This document shows positions 9,336-17,443 of a DNA stretch of 64,000 bases, in pieces. The translations under genes were made by a program, and so were the position numbers. This stretch comes from Sphingobacterium griseoflavum (GTDB lineage Bacteria; Bacteroidota; Bacteroidia; Sphingobacteriales; Sphingobacteriaceae). The notes under the pieces were generated by a model. It did no database searches, was not told where the DNA came from, and saw only the letters and a list, made by a program, of their open reading frames with translations. Every line of letters starts with the position of its first letter. Position 1 is the stretch's first letter. The DNA lies in NCBI RefSeq assembly GCF_014653155.1, contig NZ_BNAF01000007.1, forward strand, positions 62,001-126,000. Reading direction: 5' to 3'.

Positions 9336-9399
9336 AGGGTATCAAATTGCGCCAAAAATTTTCGTGTTTTAAGAAAAAATTGGCGTGATTTGATACCCT
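9336..9399. other. long hairpin
   Basis: Two 20-nt arms (9336-9355 and 9380-9399) pair with two mismatches around a 24-nt A/T-rich loop. It lies 87 bp before the VF530 gene. No U-run follows on the plus strand, so it may be a 5' leader structure or a remnant of a mobile-element end. Confidence 0.6.
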
Positions 9400-9485
9400 A
9401 GTATGCTCCTTCCGTATGTTGATTTATAGAAAAAGCGGGTCGCGGTGGATAGGATTATTTAAAAGATAGTCCTAACTTTAGCGGT

Positions 9486-9722
9486 ATGGAACAATCTAAA
9501 GATCCGTTGCATGGGAAACGGCTGGATACAATTTTGGAGGAATTGCTGGAATACTTTGGTGGCTTCGACAAGCTTGGCGAGCAAATCAAGATAAAATGCT
9601 TTACCGACACTCCTAGTGTCAACTCTTCGCTTAAGTTTTTGCGCAAGACGCCTTGGGCCAGAACGAAAGTAGAGAGCCTTTATCTGTATGTACTGCGTCA
9701 GAAAAAAAGAAATGGAGGGTAA
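9486..9722 (+). CDS. VF530 family (DUF2132) DNA-binding protein
   Basis: 78-residue protein covering the whole VF530/DUF2132 family: DPLHGKRLDTILEELLEYFG near the start, then IKIKCFTDTPSVNSSLKFLR and KTPWARTKVE. The founding Vibrio member binds DNA in structural work; the physiological role is unknown. It stands 64 bp before uppP on the same strand. Confidence 0.85.
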   Translation: MEQSKDPLHGKRLDTILEELLEYFGGFDKLGEQIKIKCFTDTPSVNSSLKFLRKTPWARTKVESLYLYVLRQKKRNGG

Positions 9723-9747
9723 CGGGCTGCATCCATAAAAAAACTTC

Positions 9748-9755
9748 TAAGTTTG
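9748..9755 (+). promoter_or_regulatory. possible -7 box upstream of uppP
   Basis: TAAGTTTG matches the Bacteroidota -7 consensus TAnnTTTG, 31 bp before the uppP ATG. No good TTTG -33 element is seen at the usual distance. Confidence 0.35.
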
Positions 9756-9786
9756 CAGCACAGCAATTACGGGTAAAATTCATAAT

Positions 9787-10599
9787 ATGGAGGAATTAAA
9801 AGCACTCATCGTAGGAATAGTTCAGGGGTTTACAGAGTTTTTACCGGTGTCCTCCAGCGGTCACATCGTTATCGCACAGGAACTTCTCGGTCTTGACTTC
9901 GGCGAGGAGAACCTGACGTTCGCGATCGTATTGCACTGTGCTACGGCATTAAGCACCATCGTTGTTTTTAGGTCCGATATCATACAGATCTTAAAAGGCC
10001 TGCTAAAATTTAACGATAGGCAGGCTATAAATTTCACGCTTTATGTGATCATATCCATGATTCCCGCTGCAATCGCCGGGTTGTTTTTCCTGGACACGCT
10101 AGAAGCGCTGTTTTCGAATCTGAGCGTGGTAGGCTGTTCATTGCTGATTACGGCCTTGCTGCTTTATTTTGCGGATCGACAACGTTCCAATAATGGAAAA
10201 ATTTCTGTGTACAAAGCTTTTTGGATTGGCGCAGCGCAGATGATGGCTGCAATCCTCCCTGGGCTCTCACGATCCGGAAGCACGATAGCCACAGCGGTTA
10301 TGCTAAAAATAGATCGCACCATCGCTGCACGGTTTTCTTTCCTGATGGTTCTCCCTTTGATAATGGGTGCATCATTAAAGAAGATATTGGACGGGGCGGC
10401 GGGCAATTCCAGCTTGGAATCTGCCGAAGCGATGTCTGCTTCCGCCCTTGCGTTGGGCTTTGTAGCGGCATTTGTTTGTGGTCTAATTGCTTGTAAGTGG
10501 ATGATTGCACTCGTGAAACAGGCCAAACTTGTCTACTTTTCCTATTACTGCGCAATTGTCGGCATCAGCGTATTGTTGTATACCGTTTTCGCCGCCTAG
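9787..10599 (+). CDS. uppP: undecaprenyl-diphosphatase UppP/BacA
   Basis: 270-residue integral membrane phosphatase that recycles undecaprenyl pyrophosphate to the carrier lipid used for peptidoglycan and O-antigen. Family motifs are complete: GIVQGFTEFLPVSSSGH near residue 10 and PGLSRSGSTI near residue 160, with about seven hydrophobic helices. Length is standard for the BacA family. Confidence 0.97.
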   Translation: MEELKALIVGIVQGFTEFLPVSSSGHIVIAQELLGLDFGEENLTFAIVLHCATALSTIVVFRSDIIQILKGLLKFNDRQAINFTLYVIISMIPAAIAGLFFLDTLEALFSNLSVVGCSLLITALLLYFADRQRSNNGKISVYKAFWIGAAQMMAAILPGLSRSGSTIATAVMLKIDRTIAARFSFLMVLPLIMGASLKKILDGAAGNSSLESAEAMSASALALGFVAAFVCGLIACKWMIALVKQAKLVYFSYYCAIVGISVLLYTVFAA

Positions 10600-10619
10600 C
10601 TGCTTCTTTTTGCTAGGCG
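10593..10619 (+). terminator. weak terminator after uppP
   Basis: CGCCTAGC / GCTAGGCG stem with an 11-nt loop that overlaps the uppP stop codon. The downstream flank is AT-rich but has no run of T. Confidence 0.4.
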
Positions 10620-11018
10620 ATTAATTATACCGTTTTGATTTTCTTTCAGGCTTGGGGCATCCCAAGACCTTCGATAAATAAGGCTTCTTTTTTGATCTGC
10701 TGCATGATCCCATAATGGCAGCATCTCTTTTCGCGACAAGCTGGAAAATGCAATAGTATAGGTGTATCACCTATGGTTAAATAATGATGTCTTTTATGTT
10801 AATCTTTCGCTGTTTTTATCTCATTGAGCATATTTTATGTTTTAATCATTCATTAATCAGCGTTATGCAAACGATTGTTTTTAAATTATTCTTTTAAGTT
10901 TAAAAATATATTTGTATTATCGTTTTGTATTTACCAAATTGACTATGTGAATAGTTATTTGTTGGATTGCGACCAGTATATAAACAGGATTGCCCAGGGT
11001 TAATTAAAAGTCTGTACA
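10620..11018. other. AT-rich intergenic region at the edge of the accessory part
   Basis: No gene seen. It holds a short palindrome, ATAGGTG TAT CACCTAT (10758-10774), that could be an operator or a hairpin. Very AT-rich sequence then runs up to the first accessory gene and probably contains the promoter of the long plus-strand run that begins at 11019. Confidence 0.4.
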
Positions 11019-13088
11019 ATGTATAAATTAATACGAAAGATCAAGGTAATGTCGCTGTCTTTCGCTGTGTTTGTGGTTGTTATTGGACATGGCTGTAGCG
11101 GCTCCTCTCCTATAACAGACGAACTACAGAAAGTCATCCAGCATTACGGATCTGACAAAGAAAAGGTTGCAGCGGTACATTATTTAGCAAAAAGTCTTTC
11201 TTTACATACCATGATCGTCGTCGACAACGAGGATCAGCTGCACAAAGGAATGCATTATGTAGACTCTTGCTACTATGCATTGGCTAAAGGTAGAAGTTTA
11301 GATGAATTATCATCGGGTGATTTCAAAGGCAGGTTAAACGAGCTCAGAAAAAGCGTGGATAGCGCGCTTGTCGGATTTAAGAAGCTCAAACCCCGGGTAC
11401 AGATTGGACCCGCTGAAGAGCTTATCACAGCCGCACACATTATTGAGCACGTCGATCATGCTTTTTTCATCCGTGAGCAAATAAAATTTGTTAGCGACCT
11501 AAGTCTTGAAAAATTTATGCAATATTTTATTCCATTTGAAAACACTGTGGGATACCCCATACGAAAAACCAATAAATATTTCAGTGCATTCTTTTCAAAG
11601 TATTTACCGCAAGTTGAGAAAAGCAATGTCCCTGAGGTTGTCAAATTCTACCACACCACGGTAGATAATTTCAGGTATCTATGTGGGCAGTATCCTTTTG
11701 ATCAAAAACTCGGATTTGAAGAATTGCTATTCACCGATGTAGCAGGATGGGATTGCTTTGATGTATCCAGTTTCGGAGCCTTTAGTTTAAATGCATTCGG
11801 CGTGCCTACCGGCGTAGCCTATTACTGCGGGTTTAAGTCGTTAAATGGCATACATTCCTTTAATTTTATTGAATCGCAATTGGGCAACTATAGCGCGTTT
11901 TCTCTAGAGGGAGGCTATTATTACCCTGTAAAAATAGATGAGCGATACCAACCGGATGATCAAAATTTGAATATATATCGTATTTTATACGAGCATGCCC
12001 CCAACAGCCCCTTTAATCTTTCTGAAAATCCATTTGATATTCCCGATAATTTAAGAGACCCGCTCATATCGGATATCACCAGCCAATTTTATAAAACAGG
12101 TAAACTTCATGTTAAATTTGCGGAAGAGCATGATAATGAAATTATCTACCTCTGTAATTTTAGCAGTAGAAGTGATTTGGTCCCCGTTACTTGGGGGAAA
12201 ACCAACGGAAGGCAAGGGCATTTTTTTGCGCAGGTGGTTCCAGAGCGGTTGTACTTTCCATGCCGCTATGATGAAGAGCGAGGCCTTTCTCCTATTGGAA
12301 ACCCCTTCATGGTGCAGATGATTGACCATACTATGTCCAAGCGGGAGTATGTAGGATCGAGCAACAGACTATCTGTTAATTTATTACGAAAATATCCAGT
12401 AAAAAAGCATACAAAAGAGCGAATAGCGGCCTTGGTAGGAACTGCGGTCTTGGCGTCCGATCGTTATGATTTTGGCGATGGGAGTGTAGATACGCTATAC
12501 CTTTTGAAACATGATCTGACACCTTACCGGCAAGACTTATATCTAAATAATAACAGGCCCTATCAATTCTATAAAATTTTAGCGCCCGCGGAAAGGCCAA
12601 ACCTACACTTGGCGGAGGTATATTTCCTAAGCAGAGCACGTTACGGTTACGAGAATATTGCTGTGGCTCCCAAGCTGCCGAATTTTCCGGGGCCTCCTAA
12701 AAAGGATGACTCGGTGTGGGTTCTAGACGGCCCACTGGCAGAGATGACAGCGAAAGCCGAGTATGACGGCAATGTCCAGACAGCACCCAGCGCATATCCA
12801 TCCGTTTCGTTGAACCTGAAAGAAGCGCAGGTAATAGACAGAGTGCGCGTTTGTCCGCTGAACGAGCAGAATGGTATCGATGTGGGCGATGTATATACTT
12901 TATATACTTGGACAGCAAACATAGGGTGGACGCCGATCGAAACAAAGAAAGCTGCGGGGAACTATCTGCCATTCAAAGATATGTATGTCAATAAGCTTTA
13001 TTGGCTGAAAAATGATACAAAAGGAAAAGAAGAGATGCTGTTTACCATTGATGAAAAAGGAAATCAACAGTTTATTTACAACGAGTAG
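11019..13088 (+). CDS. transglutaminase-like lipoprotein
   Basis: 689 residues. A signal helix ends in a lipobox-like GHGC. Residues to about 230 are helical; a central domain carries GWDCFDVSSFGAFSLNAFG, then GVPTGVAYYCG and GIHSFNFI, a Cys...His layout like a transglutaminase/cysteine-protease fold. The C-terminal 150 residues look like a discoidin-type beta-sandwich (VWVLDGPLAEMTAKAEYDGN, then VIDRVRVCPLNEQNGI). Probably a periplasmic or surface protein; no family name is certain. A later ATG at 11049 gives a shorter signal peptide. First gene of the accessory run, 63 bp before a thioredoxin-like lipoprotein. Confidence 0.6.
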   Translation: MYKLIRKIKVMSLSFAVFVVVIGHGCSGSSPITDELQKVIQHYGSDKEKVAAVHYLAKSLSLHTMIVVDNEDQLHKGMHYVDSCYYALAKGRSLDELSSGDFKGRLNELRKSVDSALVGFKKLKPRVQIGPAEELITAAHIIEHVDHAFFIREQIKFVSDLSLEKFMQYFIPFENTVGYPIRKTNKYFSAFFSKYLPQVEKSNVPEVVKFYHTTVDNFRYLCGQYPFDQKLGFEELLFTDVAGWDCFDVSSFGAFSLNAFGVPTGVAYYCGFKSLNGIHSFNFIESQLGNYSAFSLEGGYYYPVKIDERYQPDDQNLNIYRILYEHAPNSPFNLSENPFDIPDNLRDPLISDITSQFYKTGKLHVKFAEEHDNEIIYLCNFSSRSDLVPVTWGKTNGRQGHFFAQVVPERLYFPCRYDEERGLSPIGNPFMVQMIDHTMSKREYVGSSNRLSVNLLRKYPVKKHTKERIAALVGTAVLASDRYDFGDGSVDTLYLLKHDLTPYRQDLYLNNNRPYQFYKILAPAERPNLHLAEVYFLSRARYGYENIAVAPKLPNFPGPPKKDDSVWVLDGPLAEMTAKAEYDGNVQTAPSAYPSVSLNLKEAQVIDRVRVCPLNEQNGIDVGDVYTLYTWTANIGWTPIETKKAAGNYLPFKDMYVNKLYWLKNDTKGKEEMLFTIDEKGNQQFIYNE

Positions 13089-13151
13089 CGATTAGCGTTT
13101 ACAGAAGGGAAATACGTTAAATTATTCTTAAAAAATCCAGCGACAAAAGGT

Positions 13152-14192
13152 ATGCGACAAATTTATTGGTTATGCGGTGTTTTTATGATGATTGTTGCTT
13201 GCACAGCGAACAACCCAGCTGTACGAGCGCATCTTACTTTTGCAGAGGTGCAGCAGATTGCCCAGCAAAAAGAGCAGCCGTTTTGTGTGGTGCTCACAGA
13301 CTCGGCGCAGGAACTCTCCAACGAGTACATCCAATTACTAAAAGGCGAATATGGTTACCTAGCCAAAAAAGCCGTGTTCACCGTTTTGGATATCCGTGAT
13401 GAGGAAAGTGCGCGGTACATAAAATGGTTGACACCAGTTTCCCTGCCGCTAGCCTGTGTGTTCTCGCCAGACGGACAGCTCATTGACCTGATCCCCGGAG
13501 CCGCAAAGGAGAGTTTTCTGTATACCAATGAGGCTATCACAAATCGACACATCACAGCGTATCATTGGCCGAATAGATTTCAAAAAAATAAGCAAGCAGT
13601 AGTTCCTTTTCTAAATCAGGCATGGACATTTAGCCATAGCATAGACCAAGGGGATTTTAAATGGAAGAAATACGTGCCGCTTGCCGATACATTGCAATAC
13701 CCGTATATAGAATATTTGTTGTTTAAAGCCGCTTTGTTGAGCCAAGACTCTACTTATTCTCTAAGAAATGCACAAAGATTATTGTCATGGGAAGCATCTG
13801 GAACACTAGCACTTTATAAAGATGAATTTATTGCCGCCAAAAAGGTTGTCGATCCGGATTTTAGCTTGGCGAAAGCTCCCCGTATCCGGACCGAAAAGGA
13901 AAGCATTACCCTGTCAAACTTGAACATAGGGCAGGACGTACCCATCGATATTGTACTGCACAACGATGGGGAAGAGCCGCTTCACATTGAACAGATCAAT
14001 ATGAGCTGTAGCTGCGTACGTTTGGAAGGGCCTGATGAGGGGATCGTTATCCACGGAAAAAAATCGAATACCGCACGGTTTTATTTTAAACCGGAGGATC
14101 AGGGTGATCTAACTCGAGACATCTTTATTTCGTCAAACGCTCTGAACCAGCCCAATCTTCATATTAATATCCTTGCACATGTTAATCCATAA
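13152..14192 (+). CDS. thioredoxin-fold / DUF1573 lipoprotein
   Basis: 346 residues with signal helix and lipobox IVAC. The N-terminal half has the outline of a thioredoxin fold (PFCVVLTDSAQE, VFTVLDIRDEE, PLACVFSPDGQLID) but no CxxC, so a redox role is doubtful. The C-terminal 100 residues are a DUF1573-like Ig domain with the typical ISM-type Cys pair MSCSCV. Such proteins sit on the periplasmic side. The gene ends 25 bp before the first effector-like lipoprotein, so it is probably co-transcribed with it. Confidence 0.65.
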   Translation: MRQIYWLCGVFMMIVACTANNPAVRAHLTFAEVQQIAQQKEQPFCVVLTDSAQELSNEYIQLLKGEYGYLAKKAVFTVLDIRDEESARYIKWLTPVSLPLACVFSPDGQLIDLIPGAAKESFLYTNEAITNRHITAYHWPNRFQKNKQAVVPFLNQAWTFSHSIDQGDFKWKKYVPLADTLQYPYIEYLLFKAALLSQDSTYSLRNAQRLLSWEASGTLALYKDEFIAAKKVVDPDFSLAKAPRIRTEKESITLSNLNIGQDVPIDIVLHNDGEEPLHIEQINMSCSCVRLEGPDEGIVIHGKKSNTARFYFKPEDQGDLTRDIFISSNALNQPNLHINILAHVNP

Positions 14193-14217
14193 TTATAATA
14201 TTTTAAATCTATAGACG

Positions 14218-14378
14218 ATGAGAAAACTATTTTTAGTCGCGTTTACGTGCTTTATGGCCTTTACGCAAAGCTGTTCGAAGATTGAGGAAGGCCTTAAACT
14301 GCCGGATGAAAATGCATCGGCACTCCATTTACCCAAGGAAAGTGAAGCGTATGGGAAAGCGGTGGCACAAGAAATAAG
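14218..14378 (+). repeat. anchor repeat, copy 1
   Basis: 161 bp encoding the signal peptide and first 54 residues of lipoprotein 1. It matches 15834-15994 with only two substitutions, whereas the sequences on both sides are unrelated. This points to recent duplication or gene conversion. Confidence 0.9.
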
Positions 14379-15141
14379 AGGGATCGTGAACAACTGTAAC
14401 AAAATGGATATAGATCTCTCGACTACGGGTGGCTCCCCTGAATCTAGAACCCGGTTTTATCAGGATATTTATAAGGCTAGCCCTACGGTAGCGCGGACGA
14501 AGGTTTCAATCAATCGATTACAAACAACTCCGGAAGTTTATTTTGAAAAAATAAATAACCTGACACCGATCCAAATTGAGTTCGTGGAGCGAATTGTAAA
14601 AGCGTGTGAACGAAGTACATCTCATGAAGATCTTACCGAAAAATTATCTACTATTGTAAAAAAAATATCGGAGAAAGTTCCTGAAATTCAGCAAGAACGA
14701 CTATTCAATGTAATAGCAGTCATGTATTATGGATTGAATGAGATACTGCGTCTTGAAAAACAAGGGCATATATCTACGGCAGGAGGTTTTAATACACATA
14801 TGCCGAGGTTGAAGTCTTTTTCCGAGAATGGTGATGGCGGAGGAGGATGGGGAGCCGCATGCCGTAAATTTTTAGCCACGGGATGGGTTATAGCTGTTGG
14901 AGAGCCGACTCCTGCCGGTGAGATTGTGATGTCTGTTGCTACGGTTGTTGTCGCAGGAGTTTTGTTATATGAGGTGATTACTTGTAGAACATCAGGCACA
15001 AGTGGAAACCCAAATCAAAGTTATTGTCAATTGAGATATGCAGGTTGTAAATCATCTATTCCAAATGGCTGTCATATTTGCTTACGATATTGTCTAGTTC
15101 AAGGAACATGGCCTCCATATTCATCTCATAAATGTACGTAA
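14218..15141 (+). CDS. effector-like polymorphic lipoprotein 1 (full length)
   Basis: 307 residues, family not recognised. Signal peptide and lipobox end at Cys19 (TQSC, then SKIEEG, similar to a surface-export signal). Residues 1-54 are nearly identical to those of the gene at 15834. Residues 55-190 are helical and differ between copies. A boundary motif PRLKSF (196-201) is followed by a Gly-rich linker NGDGGGGWGAAC and a hydrophobic segment (about 217-256). The 51-residue tail is Cys-rich, with spacing C-x6-C, then C-x2-C-x3-C, then W and a final C. The next gene starts 6 bp later. The layout suggests a surface-displayed toxin with an exchangeable C-terminus; that is inference. Confidence 0.7.
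   Translation: MRKLFLVAFTCFMAFTQSCSKIEEGLKLPDENASALHLPKESEAYGKAVAQEIRGIVNNCNKMDIDLSTTGGSPESRTRFYQDIYKASPTVARTKVSINRLQTTPEVYFEKINNLTPIQIEFVERIVKACERSTSHEDLTEKLSTIVKKISEKVPEIQQERLFNVIAVMYYGLNEILRLEKQGHISTAGGFNTHMPRLKSFSENGDGGGGWGAACRKFLATGWVIAVGEPTPAGEIVMSVATVVVAGVLLYEVITCRTSGTSGNPNQSYCQLRYAGCKSSIPNGCHICLRYCLVQGTWPPYSSHKCT
14811..14985 (+). repeat. hydrophobic-module repeat, copy 1
   Basis: About 175 bp coding the Gly-rich junction and hydrophobic segment of lipoprotein 1. It is nearly identical to 17456-17630 in the tail cassette, whereas the Cys-rich tails that follow differ. The module therefore moved independently of the tail. Confidence 0.85.
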
Positions 15142-15147
15142 ATAGTT

Positions 15148-15468
15148 ATGATAGCTTTTAAATTGACTTTTAAGAACGATAGTTTTGTGCTGCCAATATC
15201 ACAGCAGGAAAATACCACTATACATGTTTATGACAATGGCGGAGTTGGCTTGTTATACGCTACTTCATTGAACGAAGACTCCCTTAAACAGGATGTATGG
15301 TTGGATTCTACGGTAGATATCGGAGATGTTTTAGAGTTAGAAATTATGGAAACAAATGAGGTAAGCAAGCCTCTGGAAACAGTAACAGTAGAGAAGATAA
15401 TTAAAAAATCTAAACGGGAGGTTTTCCTTGAATTAGAGCAGGATTTAAAACAAAGGGGATTATTATGA
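15148..15468 (+). CDS. small immunity-like protein, pair 1 first gene
   Basis: 106-residue protein without signal peptide or Cys. It shares the plan of the sixteen-member family in this array: a start like MIAF/MKGF plus beta-strand, a central W, then L-x-IGDVLELEI, and a C-terminal helix ending in a Leu-rich RGLL. It starts 6 bp after lipoprotein 1 and overlaps the next gene by 4 bp (ATGA). A near-copy lies at 21142 with 7 changes in 106 residues. By position, candidate immunity to lipoprotein 1; family name unknown. Confidence 0.75.
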   Translation: MIAFKLTFKNDSFVLPISQQENTTIHVYDNGGVGLLYATSLNEDSLKQDVWLDSTVDIGDVLELEIMETNEVSKPLETVTVEKIIKKSKREVFLELEQDLKQRGLL

Positions 15469-15791
15469 AAGGATTTAAATTATCTATCAATGATCATAAA
15501 GCTATAATGGGCGGCATCCAAGACGGGAGTACCGGTGTTATTGTGTCACACAAAGATGGGAAACTTCAGGTGTTCTTTAATAGCATGGATAAGACGGGTA
15601 TGCTGTCGTATACCTGGTGCGCTGACAATTTATCTTTCGAAGACAAATTGAAAATAAGTTATCAAAATATTTATGAAGAGTTAAGCCCAATAGATGTTTT
15701 GGATTATACAAACCAAGAAGAGATGGATAGAGTAGCGCTGGAATCATACTATCAACTCAGAGACGAATTGATTGAAGAAGGTTTAATTTGA
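15465..15791 (+). CDS. small immunity-like protein, pair 1 second gene
   Basis: 108 residues: start MKGFKLSINDHKA, a central YTWCADNLSFEDKLKISY and the C-terminal helix YYQLRDELIEEGLI that typifies this array. No signal peptide. It overlaps the previous gene by 4 bp, implying coupled translation and possibly a complex of the two products. The copy at 21459 differs at only two residues. Function inferred from position. Confidence 0.75.
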   Translation: MKGFKLSINDHKAIMGGIQDGSTGVIVSHKDGKLQVFFNSMDKTGMLSYTWCADNLSFEDKLKISYQNIYEELSPIDVLDYTNQEEMDRVALESYYQLRDELIEEGLI

Positions 15792-15833
15792 CGATACATA
15801 ATCTATCATGACAAACACTTTGAAACACACCAG

Positions 15834-15994
15834 ATGAGAAAACTATTTTTAGTCGCGTTTACGTGCTTTATGGCCTTTACGCAAAGCTGTTCGAAGATTG
15901 AGGAAGGCCTTGAACTGCCGGATGAAAATGCATCGGCACTCCATTTACCCAAAGAAAGTGAAGCGTATGGGAAAGCGGTGGCACAAGAAATAAG
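15834..15994 (+). repeat. anchor repeat, copy 2
   Basis: 161-bp match to 14218-14378 with two substitutions, starting exactly at the ATG and ending at codon 54. Confidence 0.9.
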
Positions 15995-16769
15995 GAACAT
16001 TGCGCTTAATTTCAGTAAAAAAGGAATCGACTACACAAGGGTCAATACATCTCCTGTCATTAAAAAACAGGTCATCACCGAGTTGTATAAGGATATCCCT
16101 AGAGTAGTCCAAACAACATCTACACAAGCCAACTTCACTTTTGAAAGTAGGGTTCCCCCTGAGAATTTTAGTGCGCTAACGGATGCCCAGCTGAGACTTA
16201 TTGACAAGATATTGGATGAATATAGGATCAGTAAATCAGATGAAGCACTTTTCAAAAAACTTAAAATTTTAAATGAAGAGATCTACAGGTTGCCGGAGAT
16301 TGAACAAGAACGGCTTTTTAACCTATCAGCCGCATTGTATTATGGTTTAAAAGAAATTAATAGCTTAAAGAAGGAGGGGCTAATGGCTCCTACAGGATTA
16401 TTTTCGTCAAATAATCCTAGGCTCAAGTCTTTTTCAAAAAATGGGGATGGTGGTTCGGGAGGTAATACCGGGGAGTGTAAACAGACTGAGTCGGCAACGG
16501 CAATTGCTGTGGGCTCAGAAATCGTTATAAACGGTGTGAAACATGTAGTGAAGCAAAGTGCATATGCTGCGGCCAGAGCACTTTGGATTGTGACTGCTTG
16601 TTTGTTACAAACATCCAGTGGGCCCGATTGTGAAGCCTTGGCGATTCGATGTGTTGAAAAGAGGTATAAAATTGTTAATGGGCGACCAGTCAAAATGGAA
16701 TGTGCTCCATGTAGAAGCTTTTGTGTTTCTAATGGATATTGGAACCATCGTTCATGTCCTTTAAACTGA
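15834..16769 (+). CDS. effector-like polymorphic lipoprotein 2 (full length)
   Basis: 311 residues. The N-terminal 54 residues match lipoprotein 1 except for one Lys/Glu change; the region 55-190 is similar only in outline (EIQQERLFN versus EIEQERLFN). The boundary motif PRLKSF (195-200) leads to a Gly-rich linker and a different hydrophobic segment (AYAAARALWIVTACLL), shared with the decayed piece at 20161. The Cys tail (DCEALAIRC, then MECAPCRSFC and GYWNHRSCPLN) resembles that of the cassette at 17436. Followed 9 bp later by its own pair of small genes. Same inferred role as lipoprotein 1. Confidence 0.7.
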   Translation: MRKLFLVAFTCFMAFTQSCSKIEEGLELPDENASALHLPKESEAYGKAVAQEIRNIALNFSKKGIDYTRVNTSPVIKKQVITELYKDIPRVVQTTSTQANFTFESRVPPENFSALTDAQLRLIDKILDEYRISKSDEALFKKLKILNEEIYRLPEIEQERLFNLSAALYYGLKEINSLKKEGLMAPTGLFSSNNPRLKSFSKNGDGGSGGNTGECKQTESATAIAVGSEIVINGVKHVVKQSAYAAARALWIVTACLLQTSSGPDCEALAIRCVEKRYKIVNGRPVKMECAPCRSFCVSNGYWNHRSCPLN

Positions 16770-16778
16770 TAGTACAAA

Positions 16779-17081
16779 ATGAAAGGTTTTCGTATTAAAA
16801 TTGATAGACAAAAAACTGACATAGCTGTAAGAAATGGGGTGGTTGTTATCGGGGTTGATATCGGGGGGGATCTTCATATAAATGGCCTAGATTTTTACTC
16901 AGCAGAGCGTTTAAAATGGAGTAATATTACACTTAGAGATGGTATTAAAGTCAAAATAACAGCTGCTGACATCGATCGCACAAATCCGCCGGTGTTGAAG
17001 GAAAGGATGGAAAACGAAGCAATCTTGAAAGAATACAATGATTTAAAGACAATGCTTACGGAGAAAGGGCTTCTAAAATGA
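16779..17081 (+). CDS. small immunity-like protein, pair 2 first gene
   Basis: 100 residues, type A of the array: MKGFRIKIDRQ start, alternating hydrophobic strands, LKWSNITLRDGIKVKITAADI in the middle and the terminal helix LKEYNDLKTMLTEKGLLK. No signal peptide, no Cys. It lies 9 bp after lipoprotein 2 and overlaps the next gene by 4 bp. Candidate immunity partner for lipoprotein 2. Confidence 0.75.
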   Translation: MKGFRIKIDRQKTDIAVRNGVVVIGVDIGGDLHINGLDFYSAERLKWSNITLRDGIKVKITAADIDRTNPPVLKERMENEAILKEYNDLKTMLTEKGLLK

Positions 17082-17443
17082 AAGGAATGAAAATGCGATT
17101 CCGGAACGATATTTCTTATGTAACGGTTGATTTTCCCGTATCGATATTCGTATACCAAAGGTTTGGTTATTTTCATCTTGAGGTCTCTGGTTTGGATTCC
17201 AAAGAAACTATCCACAAATGGATTGATGAAAAAATAGAGGTCGGCGAATATATAGAATTCGAGGTTGTAGACATAGAGGAACACCTATCCACAGAGGCGG
17301 CACAAAAGGAAGCCGCGTTTGTGGATGTCCCTTTGGGTGAAGATGGGTTAAAGGAGATGTATGCCCAGCAACTAGCAAAATTTTATGCATTGCAAGCGTA
17401 TCTTCTTAGGGAGGGGCTGATCGAGCAATCTATCAATGGTTAA
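17078..17443 (+). CDS. small immunity-like protein, pair 2 second gene
   Basis: 121 residues, type B: MKGMKMRFRNDISYVTV, then IFVYQRFGYFHLEVSG, WIDEKIEVGEYIEFEVVDIE, and a C-terminal helix FYALQAYLLREGLIE. Related type-B proteins lie at 18102, 20691 and 22140. The last codons run past the usual GLI end and overlap the start of the cassette ORF at 17436 by 8 bp, probably a junction effect. Confidence 0.75.
   Translation: MKGMKMRFRNDISYVTVDFPVSIFVYQRFGYFHLEVSGLDSKETIHKWIDEKIEVGEYIEFEVVDIEEHLSTEAAQKEAAFVDVPLGEDGLKEMYAQQLAKFYALQAYLLREGLIEQSING

Larger units (their letters stand above)
8885..9485. other. non-coding stretch with repeats and hairpins
   Basis: 601 bp after the GH15 gene. It holds an 8-bp inverted repeat (8889-8896 with 8933-8940), eight 21-bp tandem repeats (9050-9217) and a long imperfect hairpin (9336-9399). 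ORFs over the repeat on both strands look like by-products of a 21-bp (seven-codon) period. Confidence 0.6.
15132..15818 (+). repeat. immunity-pair repeat, copy 1
   Basis: 687-bp segment covering the last bases of lipoprotein 1, both small genes and about 27 bp beyond them. It is repeated at 21126-21812 with few substitutions (offset 5994 bp). Confidence 0.9.

Noticed and set aside
14811-14850. Double-glycine leader of a class II bacteriocin in the effector lipoproteins
   Set aside because: The NGDGGGG stretch follows a 195-residue lipoprotein rather than a short leader, and no C39-type peptidase/transporter is present; a linker is the simpler reading.
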